Part shown: positions 32,401 through 43,363 of the stretch, piece by piece
Numbering within the stretch: the first letter of the stretch is position 1
How the letters are laid out: each line of letters begins with the position of its first letter
From: Orychophragmus violaceus
Lineage: Eukaryota; Streptophyta; Magnoliopsida; Brassicales; Brassicaceae
Assembly (NCBI GenBank): GCA_030180135.1
Contig: CM058230.1
Location: 57,010,580 to 57,074,579 of the forward strand
Direction: 5' to 3'
DNA: 64,000 nucleotides
Notes under the pieces: model-generated
Seen by the model: the letters and a program-made list of their open reading frames with translations, nothing else
What the model was told of the DNA's origin: nothing
The model's database searches: none
Made by a program: the position numbers and the translations under genes

Positions 32401-32477
32401 CGTTGACAAAGCCACTCCCAAGGCCTAAGCTCGAGTTCCTGACTGAAGCTGTAGGCATTAGAAACATTGAAATGTAA
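29424..32477 (+). CDS. pol: Copia Pol polyprotein, 1017 codons, all catalytic motifs present
   Basis: Encodes, in order, protease (DTG at residues 2-4), the integrase zinc-binding HHCC (H137, H142, C168, C171), the integrase core (D198, D261, E297), reverse transcriptase (D606 in QMDVKTAFL, YVDD at 691-694) and RNase H (D864, E905, D943, D992, with KHVQRRYHLIRD between). Integrase before RT defines the copia superfamily. The first ATG at 29424 falls inside the protease active site, so the real protein must begin upstream: the pol frame is open from about 29340 and overlaps the end of gag by about 53 bases, in the +1 frame. Encoded upstream residues such as TTTSDNTSWV fit a protease N-terminus. 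No internal stop or frameshift is seen. Expression as a gag-pol fusion would need +1 shifting near the T6 run at 29373-29378. Confidence 0.95.
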   Translation: MDTGCGAHICTNMQALSNSRRLKQGQVELRVGNGAKVSALAVGTYLLSLPSGLILELNNCYFVPAISRNIISISLLDLEGYDFSVKNKLCSFNRNNLFYGSAPLTNGLYILDQSAPIYNINTKRFKPNEENRTFLWHCRLGHISEKRIKRLHSNGLLGSFDFESCEKCESCMMGKMTRAPFNKPNERASDLLGLIHTDVCGPMSTNARGNYQYFITFTDDFSRYGYVYLMKHKSESFEKFREFQNEVQNQLGKSIKALRSDRGGEYLSQEFSDHLRECGIVSQLTPPGTPQWNGVSERRNRTLLDMVRSMMSHTDLPISLWGYALLTAVFTLNRAPSKAVAKTPYELWTGEAPVLSYLRIWGCEAYVKRLISDKLTPKSDKCYFIGYPRETKAYYFYLRSENKIFVARDCNFFEREFLSKKDSGSKVLLEEIQDEQDTAQPNEEEQQEDLQEIVEPEPVVPEVRRSGRIRHEPERYQGFLVTDCHDLLIIDGDEPSNFNQAMMGPDSSKWRKATDSEMDSMSVNQVFSLVDLPVGVKAIECKWIFKKKIDVDGNVQIYKARLVAKGFRQVHGVDYDETYSPVAMMKSIRILLATAAFHDYEIWQMDVKTAFLNGILEEDVYMTQPDGYIDPKNAGKVCKLHKSIYGLKQASRSWNLRFDEAIKQFDFIRNEEEQCVYKKSSGSKIVFLILYVDDILLLGNDVPMLKSVKDWLGSCFSMKDMGEAAYVLGIRIYRDRPKRLIGLCQDSYIDKVLQRFSMKDSKKGFTPMVHGTTLSKKQSPTSAAELERMKNIPYASAIGSVMYAMICTRPDVAYALSMTSRYQSNPGENHWIAVKNILKYLRHTKDKFLVYGGSDVLKVSGFTDASFQTDTDDFRSQSGYVFCLNGGAVSWRSSKQDTVADSTTEAEYIAASEAAKEAVWIRKFIMELGVIPDAAEPLALFCDNNGAIAQAKEPRSHQKSKHVQRRYHLIRDIINRKEVKISRVPTDDNVADPLTKPLPRPKLEFLTEAVGIRNIEM

Positions 32478-33330
32478 TCTAAATTTGAGTGGGAGTTTTG
32501 TGAGCTTTATTTTAGTTATTTGATATGTTCTTGTAAAACATTATTTATGTTTTAATGAAATTATTATTTCAAGATTATTTTAACTGTGATGAAATAATCG
32601 TTCCAAAATGATATGAACCATTTTATAGGTCATCGAAGTAAATGATTTGATCTTGAGTCATCGAAGTCATTTAGCTTGATCATGAGATCCTATATTTGAT
32701 AAATGTTTTATATCATCATGTCCCTAGTCGAAGGTTGTTGAAACTGGAACACCAACAACCGTGTGAGACTGGATTGGTACGTGACTTATGACAAAGTCTC
32801 AGTGTGTCATAGATGCACGGCATCAAAGTCAGTACATAGGTGTATGTTGGGAACATACGACCGGACAAGACCCGACTATAAGAACTCTTCAGGATATTTA
32901 TATCTGTGTCATAAGAGATTCTTACTACGACTATAGAGTATAGTCCTTAGACCTGAGTTCACATGCATGTGACTGCACATGGACTGATGTACTTTGATCA
33001 TTGTCTAACGCTATCGTTCTGTGATAGCTATAAGGACCTTGTTTGGGTGCATTATGAAATGAGTAGTTTACAGTGATGGAACAAGACGGAATTTGTCCCT
33101 CCAATATAAGTGGAGTGAATATCTCTAGGCCAATCGGAGATTTGAATACTGGAAAACGCATGGCCATGCTCAAACGGACTTTCCCGAGTCGTTTGGATTG
33201 TCAGTATCAAATCAGAGTCCGATGAACAAGATTAGGCTTTATAAGGATGACACCAATCTTGCCTTATGACTAATCGAGATATTGAGACAAAAGGATTATG
33301 AATACAGAGATTCCAGTACAAGTGGGAGAT
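32478..33330 (+). other. 3' untranslated region and polypurine tract, young copia
   Basis: About 850 bases without coding signal, conserved in outline in the decayed copia. Ends with the polypurine tract AAGTGGGAGAT at 33320-33330, adjacent to the 3' LTR. Confidence 0.75.
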
Positions 33331-33969
33331 TGTTGGAATTGTGTCCAGTAATCTCGGTACTGTCTCTAGAAAGTAAGAGTATGTCAAAGATCAGACATAA
33401 GTCATATAATGCTGGGGATCATGATGGCTTGCTAGAGTCCGCTCATGATCTATAAGTCTTGGACTTATTGCCTTTATTATATGATCCCATATGGGTCACA
33501 CGCCTAAGCTAACAGGAAAATGTGTTGGAACGGCTCAGCAGAAGTACGACAAAAGTGCCAGGCATTTGTCGTACTAAGAGAGAAAGATTAATGGGTCTGA
33601 TTAAATGGGATTTAATCAGATTGGGCCCAAAAGCCCAAAAGGAAAAGAGAAGGCTTTTAATGACTAAAAGCCAAGTCTTTTCTCCCCAAAAAAAAAACCC
33701 TAACACCCAGCCGCGGCTACTCCTCTCTCTCTGCGCCTCTCTTCCTCGTGGTCTAGCAGCCATTTCCTTGTGAAGCGTGTGTGAACCTTTGGAGGATTCA
33801 TCCCTCGGTGCATCTATCTGATCTCTGACCTGTTCTATTCCTTCCGCTGCAACAAACAGGTAAAAGGTGAGATCATCTAATGTTTCTAAATAAGAACACC
33901 TAGATCTGATGCATGTTTAGGTTGATATCAATATGAGAATTGAATCAGGATCAACTGAACTATCCAACA
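33331..33969 (+). repeat. 3' LTR of the young copia
   Basis: 639 bp, nearly identical to the 5' LTR (two substitutions and one A-run length change). The hairpin is kept at 33543-33575. Confidence 0.95.
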
Positions 33970-33974
33970 CATCG

Positions 33975-35177
33975 TTCCTCTCGTTCCGAACATTGATTGA
34001 CGATTTCAGAATGATAAACCTTCTGTATAAAGGAAATTCTCTCTCTTATGGGTAGGAAGAAGAAAATCTGAAACGGTTAAATGTCGATTAGACAGAGCAA
34101 TAGGGAACGAAGATTGGCTTCTACTTTTCTTCCACACTATGGTGGAGTATCTAAAACTATGGGGCTCGGTTCACAAACTGATTTTAGCTAACATACAAAT
34201 AACATCCCTTAAAGAAATAAAATTTCCGGTTTGATAAGAGATGGGTGGGGAAACCATGGAAGCAATATTATATGGATGGAGCAACTCGAAGGAACCTCAC
34301 GTCGGGATTTCCATAAAAAAGATCGCCTCATGCCGGAACCATATCTACAAATGGAAGAAAACTCTATCAACGAATACATCAAAACTCATTGAAGAACTGA
34401 AAAATCAGATTGATTTGGCTCAAGATGATGATAATTTGATAGTAGAAGAAATAGAGGATTTGAGACGGTAACTTTTCACAACCTTTAAGGAAGAAGAGAT
34501 ATATGTTTTGGAGCCAAAAGAGTAGAATTCTTATCTACAAAGAAGGGGATAATAACATAAAATTCTTCTACTCATATACCAAGTAAAGAAGAGTGATAAA
34601 TTGTATCATCTGCTTAAAGGATAATAATGGCAATTGGTTAGAAAATGCTTCATGCATTGAGAAAACCGTCTCTATATATTTTGATGACTTATTTTTTTAA
34701 CTTACAATCCCCCAGAGTTTAGTGATTCCCTCCGGTACTCTACCGAGAGAGTCTTATATGCGGTTAAACGTAACTTGGTAAAAGATCCATCAGATAAGGA
34801 AATTAAGAAGACTCTTTTTAATATAAATCATGATTAAGCCCCGAGACAATGCGGGCATGACAAGTCGCTTCTACCAATAATTCTGGCCAATTTTAGGCCA
34901 AAACATTACCAAATTAGTAAAAGATTTTTTTACAACGACAAAATTTGACACAAGGTTAAACCAAACCAACATATGTCTTATTCCAAAGAATGACAGACCC
35001 AGAGCTATGATAGAATTCAGACCAATTAGCCAATGCAACGTTAGTTATAAGATCATATCCAAGATCTTATGCAAACGTTTAAAGACTTTTATCCCGACCT
35101 TGATCTCGGAGGCCCAATCAACTTTTGTGGCTAAACGACTTATTACATATAACTACTTTGGCACAAGAAACCTTTCA
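33975..35177 (+). pseudogene. LINE, middle piece: end of endonuclease and start of RT
   Basis: Continues the endonuclease left at 6751. Near 33985-34200 the translation gives TLIDDFRMINLLYKGN, LDRAIGNEDW and a VEYLKLWGS-like end, typical of the C-terminal endonuclease half in plant LINEs (the GSDH motif is degraded). 34241-34471 is a charged, helical linker (RNHIYKWKKTLSTNTSKLIE). 35007-35177 is the start of RT, with FRPISQCNVSYKIISKILCK (consensus RPISLCNVLYKIISK) and SEAQSTFV. It is cut by element B at 35177 and resumes at 51753. Frameshifts and stops throughout. Confidence 0.75.
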
Positions 35178-35932
35178 TGTTACGCCCCTTTCCCGTTATC
35201 TGCTGACCGTCGAGCTGACCGGCCAACAATCAAACAAGAACATGACCGATCGAACCCGAGCAGGCCAAACGAGGAAAGTTATTCACAATACGCAGCCAAA
35301 GACAGTCCGGTTTGAGTCAATTGCTTGAACCAAACCGTTCTTGACTCCGTTTACCCCGCTTCCACAATACAAGGCTTTTCAACTAGTATTGCTTCCACAA
35401 GTTGTGTCGGTTCAGACTAAACCATGTACCAGAGAAATATTCCATTTCTAAGTGTTTTAAGTCTATTAAATCCTTTAGCCTATTTACAACTAATTCCAAA
35501 ATGCTTATAAATCATTTAGGCTCCCATAAAACCCGAACCGAATAAACCGGAGTAGACCAAACACAAACATACATCAATAATCACAAACCAACCATCACAA
35601 TACCAATCAAACAAACACTTAGATTTATTATTCTTTTAATCTTATCTTAACCATGGTTCATTCAATCCGCTACCTTGGGATTAGTGGCTTACTAATCCCG
35701 TAGATGGCTTAATTCCAATTAATAACTTTGAATTCATCTTCCCTTAAATGTTATTTTAAACTCTTCGATCTGTCAGACTGAGATTAGTAAACTTACTCAT
35801 CTCCTGACACTCATTGTTCTATAATTAAATTCATTAACCCGATAACCTCGACTATTATCTAATAACCCACCCCGTCTTTATATTTTAAATGTGTTATGTG
35901 TTTTAGTCCGTATTTTAATTAACTCTTAATTC

Positions 35933-35935
<3 letters not shown>

Positions 35936-35979
<44 letters not shown>
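35936..35979. repeat. (AT)17(TG)5 microsatellite
   Basis: Present only in the left LTR of B. The right LTR has a short CATATATAGG at the same place (about 50009), so this arose after insertion. Confidence 0.9.
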
Positions 35980-36139
35980 TTATTTAATACGTTCTCAATA
36001 TAGTATATATGCATATACGTCCTAGCATGCCGTTCCAAAATGAATGCATCAACCAATTGAACAATGAACGATATAATCAAAAAATTACCAGTACGAACTA
36101 TCTAACATTCCATATCATTAACCTAATCGGATTATCAAT

Positions 36140-37285
36140 TGATATGTCATGGTTTTTACTAGTTTTAGACCGTGATATAAGTGTGTTTTGAATTGGAGAT
36201 GTTGGAGTATTTTGGAGATTTTTGGAGTGTTTGGCCGAGAGATAGAGTTCACTGTCCGAAACAGAGTACTGCGTCGATCGATCGTTGCACACCTGCAACG
36301 GTCGTTGCACCAGCGAGATGGGCCCAAAACTCGGCGGTTTATGAAGAGTCAAGTTATTGCACTCTGATCCAGAAGTTCCTGATATTTACAAAGAAGCCCA
36401 TGGCCGAGATTAGACCTATATTATTGAGTTTTTAGTGTTTTAATTAGATACGCTTTCATAATTAAGAGCAGAGGATTTTTAGAGCTTTTGGGGCTGATCT
36501 GAACCTTTACTTCATCTGTATTTGGAGAAGATTTCGAACCCCTTTAATTCTGTATTATCTTTTATGCAATTTATTCTTCATATGATTATGTTTTCATTAT
36601 CTATGTCTGAGTAGATTCCTAGTTAGGTTTAGGGTTTCTCACATAGGATTTTATGACTTGCTAGACTTGTTTAATTCAGTTAAAGATTCATAACTATATA
36701 TGTTCTTCAATCTAATTGTGCTTAAAGCTAGTTCCAACCTGATCAATTAGAATCTACATCTTAGGTTGCTAAATACGACATGAAAGTGTGGTTTAGGAAT
36801 CTGAACTATTTAGGTTGAGCAATTAAACTTCTCGCAAACGAAAGTTTGGTTTAGGTTAATTGTGAACATATCAAACTTGGAATTAATGCTGGTTTAATCT
36901 GTTAGTTCTCGCAAACGAAAGTTTGGTTTGCTGCACTTAGACCTAGAGAATTATCGCAAAGAAATTTGGTTAGTTCTATATCCGTGTTTTGAGTTCTAGA
37001 ACTGTGCTTAATTAGATCCTTGCTGAATGAACTGTCTGCTTGTCTGATTTCCTGAGAACGCCCTAGACTTAGCACTTTTAATAACTTGCTTTCACAACCA
37101 ACAATCTCTGCTTTCTGTTTACTTTCTCGCATTGCTTTTATTTACATCACATTGCTTTCTTCCTAGTTTAATCCCTTGTTCCTTAGCTATCGAAACCAGA
37201 GTCTCTGTGGATTCGATACCCTATATACTACAATCACTGAACTGTGCACTTGCAGTAGAATAGGATTAAAACTTACACCCTATCA
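36140..37285 (+). mobile_element. Solo LTR, Athila-like
   Basis: A 1146-bp insert absent from the right LTR of B, with TGATATG...CCTATCA ends and a perfect target duplication TCAAT (36135-36139, 37286-37290). The GTGGATTCGATACCCTATA segment near 37198 close to the right end is typical of Athila-type LTR ends. No internal sequence remains, so LTR-LTR recombination removed it. Orientation is inferred from that end motif. Confidence 0.75.
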
Positions 37286-38901
37286 TCAATCAGTCGGGTT
37301 ATCAATAAACCTAGGTATTCTAGCCTATTCAATCATACATGAATGCAACCTAAATCTACGGTTATAAATTCTCGGGGTCTATATGACCTAACTAAATGCA
37401 TAAAACATTTTAACCGACTCACATTGTGTATAGAAGTAACGGATGGATGATCTGACTGAGCAACGAACCCTGATACCAAGCTAAACCCTTCCCGAACCCT
37501 TCTTAAACTGAACCAAATGAAATCCCGAGCTAAACCGGCTCGATCTGAAGCGTTGACAAAACTAAACCATTGTTTACCAAGCGTTTACCAAGTTTGACCC
37601 GCAGCATTGACTTTGACCAAGAGTGTTGACCCACCAAGCTTTGACCAGAAAGAGAAGAAGGCGTTGACCGGTTGAAAGAGCCCTTCTTTGGCGTTTTTAG
37701 TGGTGGCTCCAGCGTTGACCGGCGGAGGAGAGGCTTCTCCGGTGAAGAACACTCTGGCGAGGCTTCTCCGGTGATGAGAAAAATGGCGTGGAAGTCACGT
37801 CAAAGGAGGTGAGCTCACGGAAAGCTTCTCCCGGCAGCGACCAAGAACTATGGCGGTGGTGGCTCAAATCCGGCGAGAATCTCCGGCGACGGCTGGTCTC
37901 CGGTGAGGTCTCCGAAAATAGGATAGACCAGAGAGAGGGGAAGGCCAGCTAGAGGAAGAACCGGTGAGGCAAAATGGGAGAGAGGAGCGGCGGAGCTTCA
38001 CCGGCGACGGCTCCGGCGAGATCTTCGGCCGCGGTGGAGCTAGAAGACCGACGGTTGATGAGGAGAGGGAGGTGACTTGATATCTTCAACCAGCTTGATG
38101 GGATTCAACCTTTTCTAAAAGTAAAAGGTTAACTTGGGAGCCAAGTAACTATGAAGGTTTGAAGATCTTCATAGTTTCTTTGAAGATGGAGAGAGAATAT
38201 GAATTTTGCTTGAATATGGAGAGAGAGAGGGAGTATTTCATGGGAGAGGTGGGAGGAGAGAGTTGAGAGTGATTTTAGTGGATTCTTTCAATCTTTTAAG
38301 TGAGAGAGTGAAAATTAGAAAGTGAGAGTGATATGATAGATTTCATGCAAATGAACCAAAGATTCATTGAATCTCTTGAGCTAGGTGGCGCCATGGGAGA
38401 GGGTAAAGGTGACACTTGGCTCTCCAGGGGATATTCTTAGATGCTATTCAATTAATCTTTAAGTTTAGATTTCTTGAATCTTTGATTTAAACTGCTCGGT
38501 TAATAAATGGCCATCTCGGTTTAATTCTCCAAAAATCCTCGTAGCTTCTGAAAAAATTCTCGAAAACTCCTTTTTATTTTAATAGACCTCATAAGAAATT
38601 TTCCTCAGTTCATTTCACTCCATTTGGTCTCACGTACTCCCGTAGCGTCCTTTACAAGTTTTATCGGTTTTGTCGGTTTCCATCCCGGCAGTCCGTAAAC
38701 CCCCTTTTAAATCCGCTTTCACCGTTCTCCGTCTTCTAGGTGATTTCTTTAGTGAAAAGAGGATCACTTTGCCCACATATGCTTTCGTCTTCTATTTTAG
38801 AAAAATTACCAAAAAATCCCTTTAACTCCTTGAAATTTCAAAAATGTCCTCAGTTGACTTTTTGATTGCCCGTTCACCAAATACTGGAACAGGGTATTAC
38901 A

Positions 38902-39716
38902 TCCTTCCCCACTTACAAGAATTCGGCCCTCGAATTCTCCGTTACTAACAAACCTCAAATCGGAAACTGAACCATGTAAACCTCCATTTCTGAATCCGAT
39001 CCAACTCTGCCTCGCTGCTTACATTCTGATCCCAAACTGAACCCATACTTTTGATCTCCAATCTGATTTTTCTGATACACGGCCTTGCACATAATCCCAA
39101 TACTCTGATGTCTTGGACTCCCCCCCCCCCACACTGAATGCTTGACCCTCGATCATTTTATGATTCCCCATTTTAATTGCCTTTACGCAATTCTGATCCA
39201 ACTTTGATTACAAAACCGATGATTCCTTCTGAACTGCTCAACTCTAATTCCTCTATTCCCTTACGCCAGCTGTTGATCTCCTCATTCACGATACATGCTT
39301 CTCTACTTTGTTTTTACTTCCAAATCGCGTAACATTTAATCGTCCTCCTTTCCAATTGTTTGAATTGCTCGCCTCGCTTACTGTTTCCATTTGGTACTCT
39401 GCTGATGTCACTACCTTTTCCTTCCATTTAAATGAATTTTCATGCTCACACATGCCTTGAATTTTCCTCGATCACTCAACCCAAGCTTTTCTGACATAAC
39501 TACTTTGCTTGCAGGCTCGGGTCAAACTGCTTCCTGAAACAACATCTCGTCTCTCGGATTCGGGTTCCGTCTCGTGCTCAGGTCAAATTGTCCATCACAT
39601 TCTGCATCAACAACCTTAACAACACTGGAATGGTTAGACCTTTCTAACTTAGTTCTCGATATCACTTCCTTATAAAGATATTGTTAACTAGTCATGTAAC
39701 TTACGGTCACACATGG
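38902..39716 (-). other. Element B internal region, 3' side
   Basis: Starts with a pyrimidine run on the plus strand (CCTTCCCCACTT, the polypurine tract on the minus strand). CT-rich, with a C10 run at 39121-39130. No coding motif; its short open frames are not convincing. Ends at the target site of element C. Confidence 0.55.
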
Positions 39717-40925
39717 TGATGCAAGATGGAAGGCATGGTTGATGTAGAATAGGGACTGAAGTCTCTCTCTTCTAGATCGTGAGTGATGAGGTGGTGAGAT
39801 GGATCCAACTGTGGGTCTCTAGACTCCTTAGGAAGGGTGTTGAAGTGATTAAATGGAAAGAGGAATGGAATGAATGTAGTGATTGACTCTCTCAACCGGT
39901 GGGTTTGATTGACTCTCTCAATCGGTGGTGAACTAGTTCTACTTGAGTCACACAAGCAAACCTAATCCAATAATCCTTGGAAACAATTGAATCACTCAAA
40001 TGAATCCTAAGACAAAAGATCTTAACAAAGACACTCTTTGAAAGAAACTGAATAATACTTTGATTGAAAGGTTGAAAGGTGTTTTACAAATGAACAATAG
40101 AATGAGACTTTATAGGACTCATGACTAACGGTCATATTGACCTTGAACAAGAAATCGCAAATTTAAAGGAAACTAGCCGTTAGGCTCATTTTGGCAAGGA
40201 TCCAAGCTCTTGATGGTTTCTTTGTATCTGGATGGCTTTAAGGGATAAGTGAGGATCCTTGGGACAGCTTGATTCACAAACAATTCGTGGCTTTCATTCT
40301 TGGAAAGAAGTCGTTGGTGTTTGATCTCTTTCTTCTCCAAAATGGTAAGTGTGACTTGTTGAAGTTATGGAGAATCTTGTGTTGTCTTGTGCAGCTGAGG
40401 ACGTCTGGACTTGATGAAAAGGAGCTCAAAACACTGTAGTTTTGATAGGTAAAGGTTTGGTGCTGAATTGACCTTCCAAGTGTGAATGCTTCCATATATG
40501 GCAAGTCTGCTGAGCTAGTCGTTGAGTTATCCGCTGAGCTAGTTCTGATGCTACATATGGTTAGCTCCTTTTCGGTATCTTCTTCTTGTGTAATCTTTTG
40601 GGGATGATTCTTCTTAGTGGCATGCTGATGATGAGCTGAGCTAGATGTCTTGACCTTGATCTCCACTTGAGCTAAGATAAGCTCATATTCCTTGTTAAAT
40701 CTTCTCGGCTCCATAATCTCTCCTCCAGGTGTTATGATTCCTCCTAGGTCATATGTCTTCTTAGGATTGATTGTTGGATGTATAATCAGTCATATGCCTG
40801 GTTTTGGATCAAAACTCATTGTGGCCTTGGCTTCTCTTAGTCTTCTTGCGATGCTTGACGTAGTGGTTGAGTCAGTGATTGAGTCAGTGAGCGCCTGGTT
40901 TGGTTTGGATCTGATGACCTCATCA
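39717..40925 (-). repeat. 3' LTR of element C
   Basis: 1209 bp and uninterrupted; it is the reference for the state of the other LTR before the mitochondrial insertion. Confidence 0.9.
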
Positions 40926-41013
40926 TACCCTCCCTCTTCAAGAAGTTTTGACCTCAAAACTTGATAACCTGCACATAGATAAGTCAAGTTAGTCCAGTGA
41001 AGTGAATGAGGGT

Positions 41014-42759
41014 TTAGAAGATTACCTTGGGAATCATTTCGATTCTGGTTGAGTTGTGGAGCATCCGGTGGCTCTTCTTTGAGCAAATAGGATAGAAATG
41101 CTCCTCTTCTTTGAGCTGGTGTGACGTCTCCTTTGCTGATCTTGCTTCTGCTCTCTTTAAGACCTGAAATATGTTCGACACTTTAAGAGACAAGTGCATT
41201 ATGGGCCTCTTATCAAATAAATATCGATTTGAATAATTTTCCGTAGAGTCATCTTCATGTGCTACTGATATCTCATCCTCTTGTAAGCTTAACAAATCCT
41301 TTAACACAGAAGTTGAGTCATGGGAAATGAAGTGGATCAAAGAAAGACTCACAATGTTATTTGATGTAGTGTCCTTGCTTTGGTCTGGTGGCTCTTCCTT
41401 GATCTCCCATTTGGCCTTATCTTTAGATCTAATCCCTGTCTCAACACTTAACTCAAGAAACAAGTGCATTATACCAGTGGATTGATAGTCAATAATACTC
41501 ATTCCAAGTTCAGAAATAACCTCATGTTTGGTTGAAGCATTATATAACTCAAGCCTTTGATTTGCTTGTGGCTCATGTGTGGAAACATGCAAGATGGAAG
41601 TTTGGGTGATGTAGAACAGGGACTGAAGTCTCTCTTTCAAGACTCCTTCTGCCCTTGGCTTCTTGATCTTTATCAGACCTGTACCTAAGTCAATTCTTAA
41701 AGGAAAGAGCAAGTGGATTATATCTGAGTTTAGAACTATAGGAACAAATTTATTGAAACTTAAACTCACAGTGATTTCCTTGGTGACTTGGAACATGATA
41801 TTCTCCTTGTTTGCTTTCACCTCACGCTTGATGTCTTCTTGACTTGTGTGCTCTTCTTCTTGTCTTATTCCTGGATCAAAACTCTTGGGAAAAGACAAGT
41901 GCATGATTCTTGAATTGGAAATTAAATTATCAGATTGTACAAAGCTATCATTTGTGTCAGTTACTTCCAATTTCAACTCTGATGTTATATCATTGAGCAA
42001 CTTCTTAGATGGACAATTTGCAGCAAAATGCCCTCTCCTATGGCACCTATAACATGTTGGTTCTTTGGAATTTACAAAGTTGGAACACTTACCTTGTGTT
42101 GGCGTGTCTCGCAACTTGAGTGAGGCATCAAAGCTGTGTCTGGTTGCATTGGGTGAAGGTTTGTGTCTCTGCTTCTTCTCTGGTTTCTTTGGGTGCAACA
42201 TATCCATGATCTTCTGCCATTGCTGATATTGCCTTGCTTGAAGAGTCTCCTTAGATTCTTGATAGCAATCAGACTTGGGCTTAGGAGCAGCTTGTGCTTT
42301 GGATGCAGTCTTCACTCTCTTGGTGGTGGTTTGAAGTTTCTCCACAAATTCCTTTTTCATCCTGGACTTGAGATCTCTCCAATCCAGTACTGGCTTCTTA
42401 AATATGGTTGGTGTGTTCTCCTTTAGCCACCATTCATAAGCCTTTGCTGTGAAGGCTAAGACAGCTTGTACTAGCCTCCTTTCTTTTGGAACTTTGTTAA
42501 CTTGTAACCACTCCTCCATGTTGTTTTCCCATTGCAAGTATGCTTCAGGATCTTTGCTAATTCCTTAGAAGATTAGGGAACCTCTTGTTCTGGTGGTTGG
42601 CTGCCTTAAGCTTGCTTGTTGGGCTGTAGCTTTCCTTGTATCAGTGAGCTGTCGTTGAGTTGGTACATGGTATGAAATAACTCCATGGTTCTTGAATGCA
42701 CTCTTGTGCCTAGGTGGGTGGTACTCTCCATACATTTCTTGAGTTAGTTCCTGCAACAA
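41014..42759 (-). pseudogene. gag: Gag of element C, one premature stop
   Basis: An ATG at 42759 opens a frame that continues to 41014 (about 580 codons) with a single in-frame TAA at 42567-42565. Downstream of the stop are the gag core (AKAYEWWLKE, LDWRDLKSRMKKEFVEKL), a basic linker and a perfect CCHC zinc knuckle, CYRCHRRGHFAANC, at about 42054-42013. The C-terminal 330 residues are unlike ordinary gag and contain four spaced motifs of the form I(M/I)HL-hydrophobic. A frame this long with only one stop suggests selection until recently, or supply in trans of other functions. The frame ends about 90 bases from the 3' LTR, leaving no room for pol. Confidence 0.8.
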
Positions 42760-42769
42760 TTCAAACTAG

Positions 42770-43350
42770 AAGAGTATCAACGGGTTCTCTAACCTTTTTT
42801 TTTTGTAAAATTTCGAAAACTTTCAAACTTTGGGTAAAGGATATCACTCTTTCCTTTTGTTAAAAATGGCACACGGCTTTCCTTGTTTTGAAATAGGAAA
42901 TATAATTTCTTTGCAAATCAGATGGATCTTTGATCAAAACTTTTGAAATCTTTCCTTCTTTTTTTTTGAAAACTAGATTTGACCAAAGAAATAGAAACTA
43001 GAATATCCCTAAAAATCTAAAAATATTTCGAAATCCTTTTTTTTTTTTGAAATTTGAAAACAACTTTGGAAAACAAAAGGAAATAAACACTTTTTTTTTG
43101 TTTATGAAATCGAATCAAATAGCAAAACTTCTCCTCTTTCTTTTTAAAACTTTTTCTGGTTTTTATAAAACAAAACAAGAACACAAAACAAACTTTTTTT
43201 TTTGATTTAAGATACAAAACAAAACAAAGAATGAAATAGATGAATATGAAAACAATTTTTATAGCTTTTTATTTTAAAATGGAATGAAACAAAAACTAGA
43301 TGCAATAACCGAAAGGTAAAGGATAGAATACACCTGATTAGGAACCTTTC
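42770..43350 (-). other. Element C leader, poly-A/T rich
   Basis: Between primer site and gag. On the plus strand it carries at least five runs of 8-11 T (42798, 42960, 43038, 43091, 43194), each in a TTTTGAAA-type context, so the element RNA would be rich in A-runs. No gene. Confidence 0.55.
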
Positions 43351-43351
43351 G

Positions 43352-43363
43352 GCTCTGATACCA
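43352..43363 (-). other. Primer-binding site, element C
   Basis: Plus strand GCTCTGATACCA, the reverse complement of TGGTATCAGAGC, two bases from the LTR. Confidence 0.9.

Larger units (their letters stand above)
26194..33969 (+). mobile_element. Young, nearly intact copia element
   Basis: 7.8 kb with LTRs 26194-26833 and 33331-33969, a perfect CATCG target duplication (26189-26193, 33970-33974), a primer site, gag, pol and a polypurine tract. By eye the LTRs differ by two substitutions (GGCTTAGC/GGCTCAGC and TTTACTCAG/TTTAATCAG) plus one base in an A-run. At commonly used plant rates this is roughly 0.1-0.2 million years, which is an estimate. It is the only element here with long intact coding regions. 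Confidence 0.95.
35178..38901 (-). repeat. 3' LTR of element B
   Basis: 3724 bp, including the 1146-bp solo LTR at 36140-37285. Matches 48224-51747 at both ends and through long blocks; the other LTR has additional middle sequence (about 48630-49620) not present here. Contains a GGCGG/CTCCGG-rich stretch at 37680-38050 with no conserved open frame. Confidence 0.85.

Noticed and set aside
37680..38050. GGCGG/CTCCGG-rich coding-looking stretch in the LTR of B (also 50400-50830)
   Set aside because: Open frames are not shared between the two LTR copies in the same frame; the composition resembles plant signal or linker coding bias by chance.
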